A stretch of 64,000 nucleotides of DNA from Cryptosporangium arvum DSM 44712 (GTDB taxonomy: Bacteria > Actinomycetota > Actinomycetes > Mycobacteriales > Cryptosporangiaceae): contig NZ_KK073874.1 in assembly GCF_000585375.1 (NCBI RefSeq), positions 620,001 through 684,000 on the forward strand. The letters run 5' to 3'. Shown one piece after another: positions 8,910 to 16,892 of the stretch; position 1 is the stretch's first letter, and every line of letters starts with the position of its first letter. A model generated the notes under the pieces. The model was given only the letters and a program-made list of their open reading frames with translations, was not told where the DNA came from and ran no database searches. Both the position numbers and the translations under genes were made by a program.

Positions 8910-9500
8910 GTGGCGCGGACAGCTGGAAGCACGGCCGAGGGCACGCGGCAACGGATCCTCGACGCCGCGACGAAGTTGTTCGAGCAGCGTGGCTTCGCGG
9001 GAACGTCCATCCGCGACCTTGCGGTGCTCTGCGGCATGACGAAGGCGGCGCTGTACTACCACTTCCCGTCGAAGGAAGAGGTGCTCCAGGCGCTGATCAC
9101 GCCGTTCCTGGACGACGTCGACCGCATCGTCGCCGCCACCGCGGCCGGGCAGTGGTCACGGGCCGAGCTGGTGAAACGGCTGATCACGCAGATGAACGAG
9201 CGGGGGGAGTTCCTCACCGCGGTGCTGAGCGACCCATCGGTGAAGCACACGATGTTCGAGCGGCTCGGCATGAACGCCCGGATGGAGCGGCTGCTCCAGG
9301 TGCTGGCCGGCTCCGACGACCCCGCGGCGCTGCTGCGCGGCCGGTGCGCGATGGGCGCGCTGATGTCGGGTCTGCTGCACCACCAGAGCCCGGGCCAGGC
9401 GGGCCCGCTGCTCTCGTCCGCCGAGCAGAGCGTCGTCTGCGCCGCGGTGCTGGCGGTGCTCGACTCCGAAGACCCGGTGCGCGAGGCCGCCGCCGTCTGA
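8910..9500 (+). CDS. TetR family transcriptional regulator
   Basis: This 196-residue protein has an N-terminal TetR helix-turn-helix (about residues 12-58: ILDAATKLFEQRGF, then TSIRDLA and KAALYYHFPSKEE). The variable C-terminal ligand-binding domain is helical with no recognisable signature. The start is GTG with a purine-rich GAGAGGGG upstream. It is transcribed away from the MMPL exporter, and the palindrome at 8756-8777 between them is the expected operator. The inference is a ligand-relieved repressor of the exporter and possibly of itself. The inducer is unknown. Confidence 0.93.
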   Translation: MARTAGSTAEGTRQRILDAATKLFEQRGFAGTSIRDLAVLCGMTKAALYYHFPSKEEVLQALITPFLDDVDRIVAATAAGQWSRAELVKRLITQMNERGEFLTAVLSDPSVKHTMFERLGMNARMERLLQVLAGSDDPAALLRGRCAMGALMSGLLHHQSPGQAGPLLSSAEQSVVCAAVLAVLDSEDPVREAAAV

Positions 9501-9544
9501 GCGGCCGTCGGAGTGGAGGCGGGCGCCCCCACCCCGATCGACGC

Positions 9545-10939
9545 TCAGTCCGTGTCGGGCCTCGGGTGCGGCGCCGCCTCGGCCGCCGGAAGGGACTTCG
9601 CCACCTCGTCGAACGCGTCGGCGATGAGCTCGAGCGCCTCGGTGAGGAGATCCTCGCCGATGACCAGCGGCGGCAGGAAGCGGAGCACGTTGCCGTAGGT
9701 GCCGCAGCTCAGCGTCACCAGGCCGCGCTGGTGGCAGGCCTTGTTCACGGCCCCGGCCAGCTGGGCGGCCGGCGTGGTGGTGCCCGGTTCGACGAGCTCG
9801 ACGGCGAGCATCGCGCCGCGGCCGCGGACGTTCCCGACGAACGAGTGCCGCTCGGCCAGCTCACCCAGGGCGGGCAGCATGATCTCGCCGATCCGGCGGG
9901 CCCGGCCGGCCAGGTCGCGGCTTTCGATCTCCTCAATCGCGGCCAGTGCCGCCGCGCACGCGACCGGGTTGCCGCCGTACGTGCCGCCGAGCCCACCGGC
10001 GTGGGCGGCGTCCATGATCTCGGCCCGGCCGGTCACCGCGGCCAGCGGCATCCCGCCGGCGATGCCCTTCGCGGTGGTCACCAGGTCGGGCACGATGCCC
10101 TCGTGCTCGGAGGCGAACAGGTCGCCGGTGCGGCCGAAACCGGTCTGGATCTCGTCGGCGACGAACACGATGCCGTTCGCCGTGCAGTACTCGGCGACGG
10201 CGGCCAGGAACCCGGGCGCCGGCTCGATGAAACCGCCCTCACCCTGGATCGGCTCGATGATCAGCGCGGCGACGTTCTCGGCCCCGACCTGCTTGTCGAG
10301 GACGCTCAGCGCGCGCGCCGCGGCGGCCGGACCGGAGGCGTCGAGCCCGGCGTCGGAGTCCCGGTACGGATAGGACATCGGTAGCCGGTACACCTCGGGC
10401 GCGAACGGCCCGAACGAGTGCTTGTACGGCATGTTCTTCGCGGTCAGTGCCATCGTGAGGTTGGTGCGGCCGTGGTAGCCGTGGTCGAACACGACGACCG
10501 CCTGGCGCTTGGTGTAGGCGCGGGCGATCTTCACCGCGTTCTCCACCGCCTCGGCACCGGAGTTGAACAGCGCCGAGCGCTTCTCGAAGTCGCCGGGGGT
10601 GAGCCGGTTGAGCGCTTCGCAGACCGCGACGTACCCCTCGTACGGCGTCACCATGAAGCAGGTGTGGGTGAACGCGGCCGCCTGGGCCGCGACCGCGGCG
10701 GCCACGGCCGGGTTCGCGTTGCCGACGTTGACCACCGCGATGCCGGAGCCGAGGTCGATGAGCTGGTTGCCGTCGACGTCGACGACGATGCCGCCGCCCG
10801 CGGCCGTGACGAAAACCGGGAGCCCGACGCTGACCCCCGACGCCACGGCCGCGTTCCGACGAGCGAGCAGTTCCTCGGAGCGGGGCCCCGGGATCGCCGT
10901 GACCAGCTTGCGCTCCTGTGGAACACCGGTCTGAGTCAT
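9545..10939 (-). CDS. gabT: 4-aminobutyrate-2-oxoglutarate aminotransferase
   Basis: Class III PLP-dependent aminotransferase that transfers the amino group of GABA to 2-oxoglutarate, giving succinate semialdehyde and glutamate. Features are the SGAEAVENAVK phosphate-binding segment (128-138), DHGYHGRTN (152-160), cofactor Asp in VADEIQTGFGRTG (D262) and Schiff-base Lys in TTAKGIAGG (K291). The stretch GGTYGGNPVACAAA follows. Length (464 aa) is normal for GabT, and the strong GabT-like motifs favour this over ornithine or diaminobutyrate aminotransferases. No gabD or permease is adjacent, and the gene appears monocistronic. Related beta-alanine or 5-aminovalerate activity cannot be excluded. 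Confidence 0.9.
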   Translation of the reverse strand: MTQTGVPQERKLVTAIPGPRSEELLARRNAAVASGVSVGLPVFVTAAGGGIVVDVDGNQLIDLGSGIAVVNVGNANPAVAAAVAAQAAAFTHTCFMVTPYEGYVAVCEALNRLTPGDFEKRSALFNSGAEAVENAVKIARAYTKRQAVVVFDHGYHGRTNLTMALTAKNMPYKHSFGPFAPEVYRLPMSYPYRDSDAGLDASGPAAAARALSVLDKQVGAENVAALIIEPIQGEGGFIEPAPGFLAAVAEYCTANGIVFVADEIQTGFGRTGDLFASEHEGIVPDLVTTAKGIAGGMPLAAVTGRAEIMDAAHAGGLGGTYGGNPVACAAALAAIEEIESRDLAGRARRIGEIMLPALGELAERHSFVGNVRGRGAMLAVELVEPGTTTPAAQLAGAVNKACHQRGLVTLSCGTYGNVLRFLPPLVIGEDLLTEALELIADAFDEVAKSLPAAEAAPHPRPDTD

Positions 10940-11012
10940 TTGGCCCTCCCGAGGCGCTCTAGATCGCGGAAACCGCAGTATCGCACGGCCTCGGCGACGG
11001 ATCGAGTGGTTG

Positions 11013-12233
11013 TTAACGCAGTCCAGGGATGGATATCTCGATCAGTTCGATGTCGTCGGCCTTACCCGTGATGCGGCCGTCGTTACTCGGGAAATTGTTG
11101 TCGTTGGTGACGAACACCGTGTCGCCGTGGAGGGGCAGGATCGTCTCCACCGACTGGAACGGGAACGCGAACGTCGGCCCCACGCCGAACTCGCCCTCGC
11201 GCGCGGGCGACGAGATTCCCCTGGGGTCGGCGATCGTCAGCAGGTCGGCGATCGTCGTCGACTTCACCGCGCCCGACTTGTCGGCCTTGTCGAGGTCGGC
11301 GATGTGGATCCGCTTCACCTTCGCCTCGGCGCCTTCGAAGTTGTCGCGCTCCAGCCAGGCGATCCGGTGCCCGTCGAGCACCTGCGCGTCGGCCACGAGC
11401 TGCCCGACCGCGCCGACGTCGATGGACCACGTCCTGCCCGTGTACTTGTTCTCGCGGATCGAGAACTCGTACACGACCCGACGGGTCTTGTCGGTGTCGG
11501 CGACCTTCGGTCCTTCGAGGATCGGGTAGAGCGTCTTCCCGTCCGTCGAGACCGCCATGGCCTCGAAGCCGTTGCTGGCGGCCAGCGAGGGGGTCTCGCC
11601 CGCCTTCAGGTCCGGCGACTGCGGCGACCTGGTGCCGTCGGCCAGCGGGATCGGGGCCTGGAGCACCTTGCCGGTCCGGTCGACCTCGATCAGGTACGGG
11701 CCGAACTCGTCGCCGATCCAGAGGTTGCCGTGCGCGTCGCGCTGCAGCGATTCGATGTCGAAGTCCGCACCGGTCAGCAGCCGGTCCTTGGTGTTCTTGT
11801 TGACGATGTCGAACGGGACCTTGTGGTCGGGGTCGCGGAAACTGACGAACCCGTCGATCTTCACGTCGCCGTGCCGGTAGTCCGGCTCGACGTAGTAGGC
11901 GCGCAGCAGGAAGTCCGCGGAGTTGTTCTTGGCGCCGAAGCCGTTGTCGGGCATCGCGAGCAGACGCCGGCCGGACTCGTCACCCGCCGACGCGGTGATC
12001 GCGGCCGAGAAGCCGGGGATCGGCTGACCCGTGAACGGCGGCGTGATGCCGTTCACGGTGGTCTTGTCCAGCGCGGTGCCGGAGTCCGGCCCGGGCTGGT
12101 AGTCGGTGGCCGAGATCGCGGCGCGCCCGAGGAGCGTCACCGCGTCGGAGTGAGCGGTGGCCGGGACCGCGGTCAGCGCCAGCGCGGCGGTGACCGGAAC
12201 GGCGAGACTCAAGAACCTGCACCAGGGTTGCAT
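11013..12233 (-). CDS. Secreted phytase/esterase-like beta-propeller protein
   Basis: Exported protein of the 'esterase-like activity of phytase' family. The chosen ATG gives a typical signal peptide (basic start, hydrophobic SLAVPVTAALALTA, cleavage near ATAHS). The mature part has family signatures: MPDNGFGAKNNSADF, FDIESLQRDAHGNLWIGDEFGPYLIEVD, and a SNGFEAMAVSTDGKTLYPILEG repeat-like segment. A further ATG 16 codons upstream (12281) is possible but would place a polar extension before the signal. The family is predicted to bind metal and hydrolyse phosphoesters or act as a surface propeller; the true substrate is unknown. It lies 73 bp downstream of the gabT start, on the same strand. Confidence 0.82.
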   Translation of the reverse strand: MQPWCRFLSLAVPVTAALALTAVPATAHSDAVTLLGRAAISATDYQPGPDSGTALDKTTVNGITPPFTGQPIPGFSAAITASAGDESGRRLLAMPDNGFGAKNNSADFLLRAYYVEPDYRHGDVKIDGFVSFRDPDHKVPFDIVNKNTKDRLLTGADFDIESLQRDAHGNLWIGDEFGPYLIEVDRTGKVLQAPIPLADGTRSPQSPDLKAGETPSLAASNGFEAMAVSTDGKTLYPILEGPKVADTDKTRRVVYEFSIRENKYTGRTWSIDVGAVGQLVADAQVLDGHRIAWLERDNFEGAEAKVKRIHIADLDKADKSGAVKSTTIADLLTIADPRGISSPAREGEFGVGPTFAFPFQSVETILPLHGDTVFVTNDNNFPSNDGRITGKADDIELIEISIPGLR

Positions 12234-12282
12234 GGCGAGTATCGAAGCGGTTTCCGGCGAACATTGCATGAATCGGGGCAAG

Positions 12283-12591
12283 CTACCGAACCAACACCAC
12301 GCCTCCCAGCGCGGCCGCCAGCACCGCCCCCGCGGTGATCGCGACGATCGTCCCGGGGCGCGGGGGTGCCGGGCGTGGGTGCCGCAACGCGATCCGGCGG
12401 CGCTCCCCGAGGTAACAGGCGCCCAGCACCAGCCCGGCGACCACCGTGATCGCGGCCGCCGCCGGCAGCAACGGCCAGTGCACGAGCATGCCGCGCGAGA
12501 CCAGCAACCCGACCCCGAGCAGACCGATCAGCGAGCGCACCCAGGCCAGCGCGGTGCGTTCCGACGCCAGCCCGGGCGGCCGCGGCCTCAT
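12283..12591 (-). CDS. DUF202 membrane protein (short copy)
   Basis: Small integral membrane protein of 102 residues with the DUF202 start pattern ASERTALAWVRSLIGLLGVG and two further hydrophobic segments. Its ATG overlaps the stop of the upstream DUF202 gene (ATGA at 12588-12591), so translation is coupled. The partner carries the equivalent ANERTFLAWIRTALALVGGG block. The two likely arose by tandem duplication and may form a hetero-oligomer. Function of DUF202 proteins is not established. It ends only 50 bp before the start of the phytase-like gene. Confidence 0.82.
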   Translation of the reverse strand: MRPRPPGLASERTALAWVRSLIGLLGVGLLVSRGMLVHWPLLPAAAAITVVAGLVLGACYLGERRRIALRHPRPAPPRPGTIVAITAGAVLAAALGGVVLVR

Positions 12592-12962
12592 CGGTCGATA
12601 CCCAGCAGCACCACGACGACGAGGAGGACCGCACCGGCGGCGACCACCACCGCGAGGATCCGCGGATAGGAGGAGGGCGGCAGGTCGTTCCCGGACCGCA
12701 TCTGCCGCTCCACGTGCATCCAGCGGACCGAGGCGTGGACAGCGGTGGCTGCCCCGAGGACGAGCAGCACGGTGGCGATCGAGATCCGGAGCGCGGTCGG
12801 CCGGCCCAGCTCGGGCAGCAGCTGGTCGACGGCCAGCCCGCCCCCGACGAGAGCCAGCGCCGTCCGGATCCAGGCCAGGAACGTGCGCTCGTTCGCCAGG
12901 GAGAACCGGTAGTCGAGTTCGTCTCCCGGATCGGTAGGCCTTGTCTCGTTTGGTGGGCGCAC
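12588..12962 (-). CDS. DUF202 (YidH-type) membrane protein
   Basis: This 124-residue protein has the DUF202/YidH signature RFSLANERTFLAWIRTALAL near its N-terminus, then three transmembrane helices with a WMHVERQMRSG cytoplasmic loop. It is the first gene of a coupled DUF202 pair. The ATG at 12962 gives the expected acidic polar N-tail. Function is unknown; the family is widespread in actinobacterial membranes. The divergent gene across a 194 bp gap is an ACT-domain protein with no evident link. Confidence 0.85.
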   Translation of the reverse strand: MRPPNETRPTDPGDELDYRFSLANERTFLAWIRTALALVGGGLAVDQLLPELGRPTALRISIATVLLVLGAATAVHASVRWMHVERQMRSGNDLPPSSYPRILAVVVAAGAVLLVVVVLLGIDR

Positions 12963-13156
12963 GTCTCATCCTACGAATGCCCGGTGTTTGAGCCCGGTGG
13001 TACTGCGGGAACATGGAGGGCGGGGAGGGTCACCCGTTCTGCCGGTACTTCGGTGCCGGCGTTCACGCCCGCAAGGGCACGCGGTGGCCTTCCCTTTCGT
13101 GTGTGGCGCTGACCACCAGCAACACGCTGGTAACGCGGCCGTGGCAGGCTGAGCTC

Positions 13157-13786
13157 ATGTTGCTTCGGGTGCGGGTTTCACTGCCGGACCGGCCTGGTGC
13201 GCTCGGTGCCGTGACCCGCACGCTGGGCGCGGCCGGCGCGGACATCCTGCAGGTGACCGTGCTCGAGAGCGTGGTCGGCCGGGCGCTCGACGAGTTCACG
13301 GTCTCGGTGGCCAACCCGGCGGTCCGCGAGCGGGTCGCCGCGGGGCTCGAGGCCGCACCCGGCGTCCGCGTCGAGGGCATCTGGGAGACGGTCGAGCCGC
13401 CGGGCGCACTCTCCGACCTCGGTGTGCTGTCCCAGATCGCGGCCAACCCCGGCCGCGGACTGGCCACTCTGGTCGATGCGGCCCCGGCGCTGTTCAGTGC
13501 GGGCTGGGCCGCACTCGTCGAGACCGAACCGTCGCTCACGGTGATCAGGACGAGCTGGCAGGCGCCCGAGACGTTCACCTACCCCGAGCTGACCCCGTTG
13601 CGTCCGCGGACGCTCTCCGTGCCGGACGGCCCGCACCTGGCCGTGACCCCCTTCGACGGCACCACCACCGTGCTGGTGATCGCCCGCCACCACGCGCCGG
13701 CGTTCCACGACGTCGAGCTCACCCGTCTGACGGTCCTCGCCGACATCGTCGGCGCGATCGTCGGCAAAGAGGCTCTCCCCGCCTGA
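13157..13786 (+). CDS. ACT domain-containing protein
   Basis: This 209-residue protein begins with an ACT domain (about residues 1-75; RVSLPDRPGALGAVTRTLGAAGADILQ is the first strand-helix unit). ACT domains bind amino acids and regulate enzymes. The second half (about 85-209) has no catalytic motif I recognise and may be a GAF- or USP-like sensory module. The ATG at 13157 starts directly with the ACT fold. An upstream in-frame ATG at 13013 would add 48 basic, low-similarity residues and is not preferred. No enzyme partner is adjacent, so it is probably a stand-alone amino-acid sensor. Confidence 0.8.
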   Translation: MLLRVRVSLPDRPGALGAVTRTLGAAGADILQVTVLESVVGRALDEFTVSVANPAVRERVAAGLEAAPGVRVEGIWETVEPPGALSDLGVLSQIAANPGRGLATLVDAAPALFSAGWAALVETEPSLTVIRTSWQAPETFTYPELTPLRPRTLSVPDGPHLAVTPFDGTTTVLVIARHHAPAFHDVELTRLTVLADIVGAIVGKEALPA

Positions 13787-14064
13787 TCGCAGGCGACACG
13801 GTCCACCGTGACCGGCGGAACCAGGGTTTCGCTGTGTTTCTCGCCATGTAATTGCTGTCGTTCGACCGACATCGATTTCGCTTGCGCGCGGTTGGATGGT
13901 TATGGAGGGGTGAACAGCCATCCGGGGTGTCCCCGGGGTTCGGCTGGGTACTCGGCCAGGGCAAGAACCAGTGGGATCCCTGACGCACTCGGACACCGTT
14001 CGCGAGCACGATGGGCGCACACCGGACGACAACGGGGGTCCGGGGGAAGTCGAGGAGGGTTCGG

Positions 14065-14535
14065 ATGAGCGTCATGACGCCGGTGCTCGACGGTGGTGTA
14101 CGGCCGGTACGGCTGCGCCCGTCGCGTCGCCCGGCCGCCGCTACCGCTCCCACTACCGTGCGTGAGCAGAAGGTCGCCGCGCCGGTGCGCGTGCGGACCA
14201 CGCTCGCGCCGACCGCGACCGAGCGGGCCTGGGTGGTGCTGGCCCACCTCTCCGGGGCGGTGTCGAGCGCGGCCGGTCCGATGGTGATCTCCCGGCTGGT
14301 CGGCGAGCGGTCGACGTACGTGAAGGAGCAGGCGCTGGCCGCGGCGAACTTCCAGCTCGCGTTCCTGGCCGCGCTGGCGCCGATGCTGCTGCTCGGCGTG
14401 CTGACGTTCGGGTTCGCGGCGCTGTTCCTGGTGCCGCTGGTGCTGGCCTGGCTGCTCACCACCGTGCTCGCGGCGCTCTCGGCCGCGGGGGGCGAGCGGT
14501 ACCGCTACCCGGTGGGCTTAGCCGTTCTGCGTTGA
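14065..14535 (+). CDS. DUF4870 membrane protein
   Basis: The protein has 156 residues. The first 45 are basic and Pro/Ala-rich. The rest matches DUF4870: ERAWVVLAHLSGAVS, then VKEQALAAANFQ (normally a HxxEALNFQ-like motif) and two or three transmembrane helices. The start is the ATG 6 bases after GAGGAGGG, much stronger than the upstream in-frame ATG at 14011. Function of this family is unknown; it is likely an inner-membrane protein. A perfect 12 bp stem terminator follows at 14551-14576. Confidence 0.82.
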   Translation: MSVMTPVLDGGVRPVRLRPSRRPAAATAPTTVREQKVAAPVRVRTTLAPTATERAWVVLAHLSGAVSSAAGPMVISRLVGERSTYVKEQALAAANFQLAFLAALAPMLLLGVLTFGFAALFLVPLVLAWLLTTVLAALSAAGGERYRYPVGLAVLR

Positions 14536-14550
14536 GACCAGAAGCAACTC

Positions 14551-14576
14551 GAGGGCGGCCCGTGCGGGCCGCCCTC
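14551..14576. terminator. Bidirectional terminator between DUF4870 gene and rpsD
   Basis: A perfect 12 bp inverted repeat (GAGGGCGGCCCG and its complement) surrounds a 2-base centre and is followed by GTTCGTTTC. It sits between two convergent genes, so it can serve both strands. Confidence 0.85.
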
Positions 14577-14593
14577 GTTCGTTTCCGCACCGG

Positions 14594-15208
14594 TCAGCGG
14601 GAGTAGAACTCGACGACCAGCTGCTCGTTGCAGATGACCGGAACTTCCGCACGCACCGGGTCGCGCAGCACCCGCACGGTCAGGTTGCTTATCGAAACGT
14701 CGAGATAGGGCGCGGTGGGCCCGGAGCCGACGTGGGCGCCGGCGGCCGCGGTGACGAACGGCGTCATCGGGCGGCTGCGTTCGTGCACCTGCACGACGTC
14801 GCCTTCTTCGACCCGGTACGACGGCTTGTCGACCCGCTGCCCGTTGACCGTGATGTGCCGGTGCGTCACGAACTGGCGGGCCTGGTAGATCGTCCGCGCG
14901 AAGCCGGCGCGCAGCACCGTGGCGTCGAGCCGGCGCTCGAGCAGCGAGACGAGCACGTCGCCGGTCTTGCCGGCGCGGTTCTTGGCGGCCTCGTCGAAGA
15001 CGCGACGCAACTGCTTCTCGCCGATGTCGTACTGGAAGCGCAGCCGCTGCTTCTCACGCAGTCGCAGCGAGTAGTCGCTCTGCTGCCGGCGACGTCGGCC
15101 GTGGACGCCGGGCGGGTACGGACGCCGCTCGAAGTACTCCACGCTCTTCGGCGTGAGCGGAATCCCCAGCGCCCGCGACAACCGGACCTTGGGCCGGGAC
15201 TTGTTCAT
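14594..15208 (-). CDS. rpsD: 30S ribosomal protein S4, free-standing copy
   Basis: S4 binds 16S rRNA and nucleates small-subunit assembly. This 204-residue protein has the N-terminal region with [22 protein letters not shown], an assembly core, and the S4 RNA-binding domain (about 95-155: [42 protein letters not shown]). It ends in the typical [10 protein letters not shown]. It lacks the N-terminal Cys cluster of zinc-binding S4 (a C-minus form). It is not next to rpsM, rpsK or rpoA. The start is the ATG giving MNKSRPK; a further ATG 9 codons upstream would be an unusual extension. Two iron boxes lie just upstream, which is odd for a ribosomal gene. It may be the only S4 or a paralogue; the window cannot tell. 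Confidence 0.92.
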   Translation of the reverse strand: MNKSRPKVRLSRALGIPLTPKSVEYFERRPYPPGVHGRRRRQQSDYSLRLREKQRLRFQYDIGEKQLRRVFDEAAKNRAGKTGDVLVSLLERRLDATVLRAGFARTIYQARQFVTHRHITVNGQRVDKPSYRVEEGDVVQVHERSRPMTPFVTAAAGAHVGSGPTAPYLDVSISNLTVRVLRDPVRAEVPVICNEQLVVEFYSR

Positions 15209-15219
15209 CGAACACCCTT

Positions 15220-15238
15220 CTAGGTTAGGCTTCACTAA
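15220..15238. promoter_or_regulatory. IdeR/DmdR-type iron box 1
   Basis: CTAGGTTAGGCTTCACTAA matches the actinobacterial iron box TTAGGTTAGGCTCACCTAA at 15 of 19 positions. It begins 12 bp upstream of the rpsD ATG. It forms a larger dyad with box 2 (arms TTAGGCT and AGCCTAA). Likely role: ferrous-iron-dependent repression of one or both divergent genes. Confidence 0.72.
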
Positions 15239-15239
15239 C

Positions 15240-15258
15240 TAAGGTGAGCCTAACCGTA
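15240..15258. promoter_or_regulatory. IdeR/DmdR-type iron box 2
   Basis: Read on the minus strand this is TACGGTTAGGCTCACCTTA, which matches the iron box consensus TTAGGTTAGGCTCACCTAA at 16 of 19 positions. It starts 20 bp after box 1 (start to start) and ends 13 bp before the DUF2470 start. Two overlapping DtxR-family dimers on one promoter region is the usual binding mode. Confidence 0.78.
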
Positions 15259-15271
15259 TTTTGGAGGCGTG

Positions 15272-16096
15272 ATGGAGCCGACCCCGGCAGAAGTCGCTCG
15301 TACGTTGGCGGCCGGGCATCTGCCGGCCCGCATCCGCACGTCCGGCGAACCGGCCGGCGGGTCGCCGGTGCCCGAGTTCGCGGTCACCCACGTCACCGAC
15401 CGCATGGGTCGGGTGCTGCTGCTTCTCGCCGAGGACAGCCCGGTCGACCGGGCGTTGCGTCCGGTGGCCGCCGACGGTGACGCGGTGGCGCAGCTGACCG
15501 TGGCCGACCGGCAGCCGGTGGCCGGCAGCCCGTGGCGCGGCCGGATCACGATGTCCGGCTGGGCCACCCGGCTCGCCGGAATCGCCGCGCACCGCGCCGC
15601 GATGGACTTCGCCGAGGTGAACCCGATCGGCGAGCTTCTCGACATCGGCCGCGGCAGCGTGCTGTACCGGCTCGACCTGGCCGAGATCGAGTGGGTGACG
15701 CCCGGCTACGACGCCGAGGACACCGGCCCCGACGGTCTGCGCCGCACCGACGTCGACGTCGACGCGTTCCTCGACGCCGAACCCGACCCGTTCGCGCCCG
15801 AGGAGCAGAAGCTGCTCCACGACCTCGCCGACCACCACGAGGACCTGCTGGCCGAGTTGTGCGCCCAGGCCAGGGAGACCGCGGTGCCCGGCGCGAGCAA
15901 CGCCCGTGCGCTCCGCCTCGACCGCTACGGCCTGACGCTGGGCGTCGAGGTGGCGGGGGAGGAGCGGTGGATCCGGGCCGGGTTCCGCCACCCGATCGGC
16001 GATCTCAAGGAACTCGCCGAGGTGTTCCACCTGCTTGCCTGCTGCCGTTGCCGTCCGGAGTCCCATCAGCACTCCCCGGAAACCCACGCGCACTGA
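15272..16096 (+). CDS. DUF2470 protein (HugZ-like haem/flavin-binding fold)
   Basis: The 274-residue protein has a split-barrel-like N-terminal part and a C-terminal DUF2470 module (about 180-270: LLAELCAQ, ALRLDRYGLTL, WIRAGFRHPIGDLKELAEVFHLLA). DUF2470 occurs at the C-terminus of HugZ-type haem-degrading enzymes and related FMN-binding-fold proteins, so a haem or iron role is plausible. GGAGG lies 4 bases before the ATG; a GTG one codon upstream is too close to it. The iron box 13 bp upstream supports iron-repressed expression. A Cys-x-Cys-x(n)-His-rich tail (CCRCRPESHQHSPETHAH) could bind metal. Haem oxygenase activity itself is not shown by the sequence. Confidence 0.78.
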   Translation: MEPTPAEVARTLAAGHLPARIRTSGEPAGGSPVPEFAVTHVTDRMGRVLLLLAEDSPVDRALRPVAADGDAVAQLTVADRQPVAGSPWRGRITMSGWATRLAGIAAHRAAMDFAEVNPIGELLDIGRGSVLYRLDLAEIEWVTPGYDAEDTGPDGLRRTDVDVDAFLDAEPDPFAPEEQKLLHDLADHHEDLLAELCAQARETAVPGASNARALRLDRYGLTLGVEVAGEERWIRAGFRHPIGDLKELAEVFHLLACCRCRPESHQHSPETHAH

Positions 16097-16151
16097 AGGG
16101 TTCACCGGCCGTTCCTTACGCCCGAGGCCCGTGCGGCGTTACACCTCGCAT

Positions 16152-16892
16152 ATGCCTTCAAGCGTTCTCGTTTCGGCGGGGTACTCGGTGGTTCTCGCGA
16201 CCGAAGTCGCTGAGATCCGCGCAGCTCAGGAACTCCGTTACCAGGTTTTCGCGACCGAACTCGGCGCGGCGATCGACGGACCGGGCGTGGACGTCGACCG
16301 GTTCGACGCGCTCTGCGACCACCTACTGATCCGGGACGACGCGACCGGGGCCTGCGTCGGCACCTACCGGATGCTGCCGCCCGGGCGCAGCACCGAGCTC
16401 TACTCGGACGGTGAGTTCCGGCTCGACCGGCTCGCGGCGCTGCGTCCGGACCTCGTCGAGACCGGACGCTCCTGCGTCCACCCCGATCACCGCAACGGCG
16501 CGGTGATCGGCCTGATGTGGGCGGGCATCGCTCGCTACCTGCACCTGTCCGGTCACCGCTGGTTGGCCGGGTGCGCCTCGGTGCCGCTCGCCGACGGAGG
16601 CGAGGCGGCCGCCGCGACCGCGGCCGTGGTGAACGCCAGGTACCTGTCGCCGGACACGCAGCGGGTCGAGCCGCGCAACCCCTGGCACGGCCCGGCCGGC
16701 GCCCCCGCGCGGCTCGCGCTCGTGCCGCCGCTGATCCGCGGCTACCTACGCCTCGGCGCCAAGGTCTGCGGCCGGCCCGCGCACGACCCCGGGTTCGGCA
16801 CGGCCGACTTCTTCGTGCTGCTCTCGCTCGCCGACACCGACCCCCGGTACCTCCGCCGATTCTTGGGGCAGCAGAGTCCGGGTGCATCGTGA
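16152..16892 (+). CDS. OlsB-like ornithine N-acyltransferase (GNAT fold)
   Basis: This 246-residue GNAT-fold protein belongs to the acyl-ACP-using class related to autoinducer synthases. It shows ELRYQVFATELGAAI, then VDRFDALCDHLLIRD, VGTYRMLPPGR and ETGRSCVHPDHRNGAVIGLMW. These are hallmarks of OlsB, which N-acylates ornithine with a 3-hydroxyacyl chain to give lyso-ornithine lipid. The start is ATG 16152, just before the conserved domain. Its stop overlaps the start of a PlsC-type acyltransferase (GTGA), the expected OlsA partner. The pair would make ornithine lipid at the membrane. A different amino-acid acceptor is possible. Confidence 0.8.
   Translation: MPSSVLVSAGYSVVLATEVAEIRAAQELRYQVFATELGAAIDGPGVDVDRFDALCDHLLIRDDATGACVGTYRMLPPGRSTELYSDGEFRLDRLAALRPDLVETGRSCVHPDHRNGAVIGLMWAGIARYLHLSGHRWLAGCASVPLADGGEAAAATAAVVNARYLSPDTQRVEPRNPWHGPAGAPARLALVPPLIRGYLRLGAKVCGRPAHDPGFGTADFFVLLSLADTDPRYLRRFLGQQSPGAS

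Noticed and set aside
13013-13156. N-terminal extension of the ACT protein
   Set aside because: The extension is basic and unlike the ACT family; ATG 13157 directly starts the domain.
16517-16888. Upstream extension of the OlsA-like gene
   Set aside because: This frame is the shadow of the OlsB-like gene; the GTGA overlap gives a better start.
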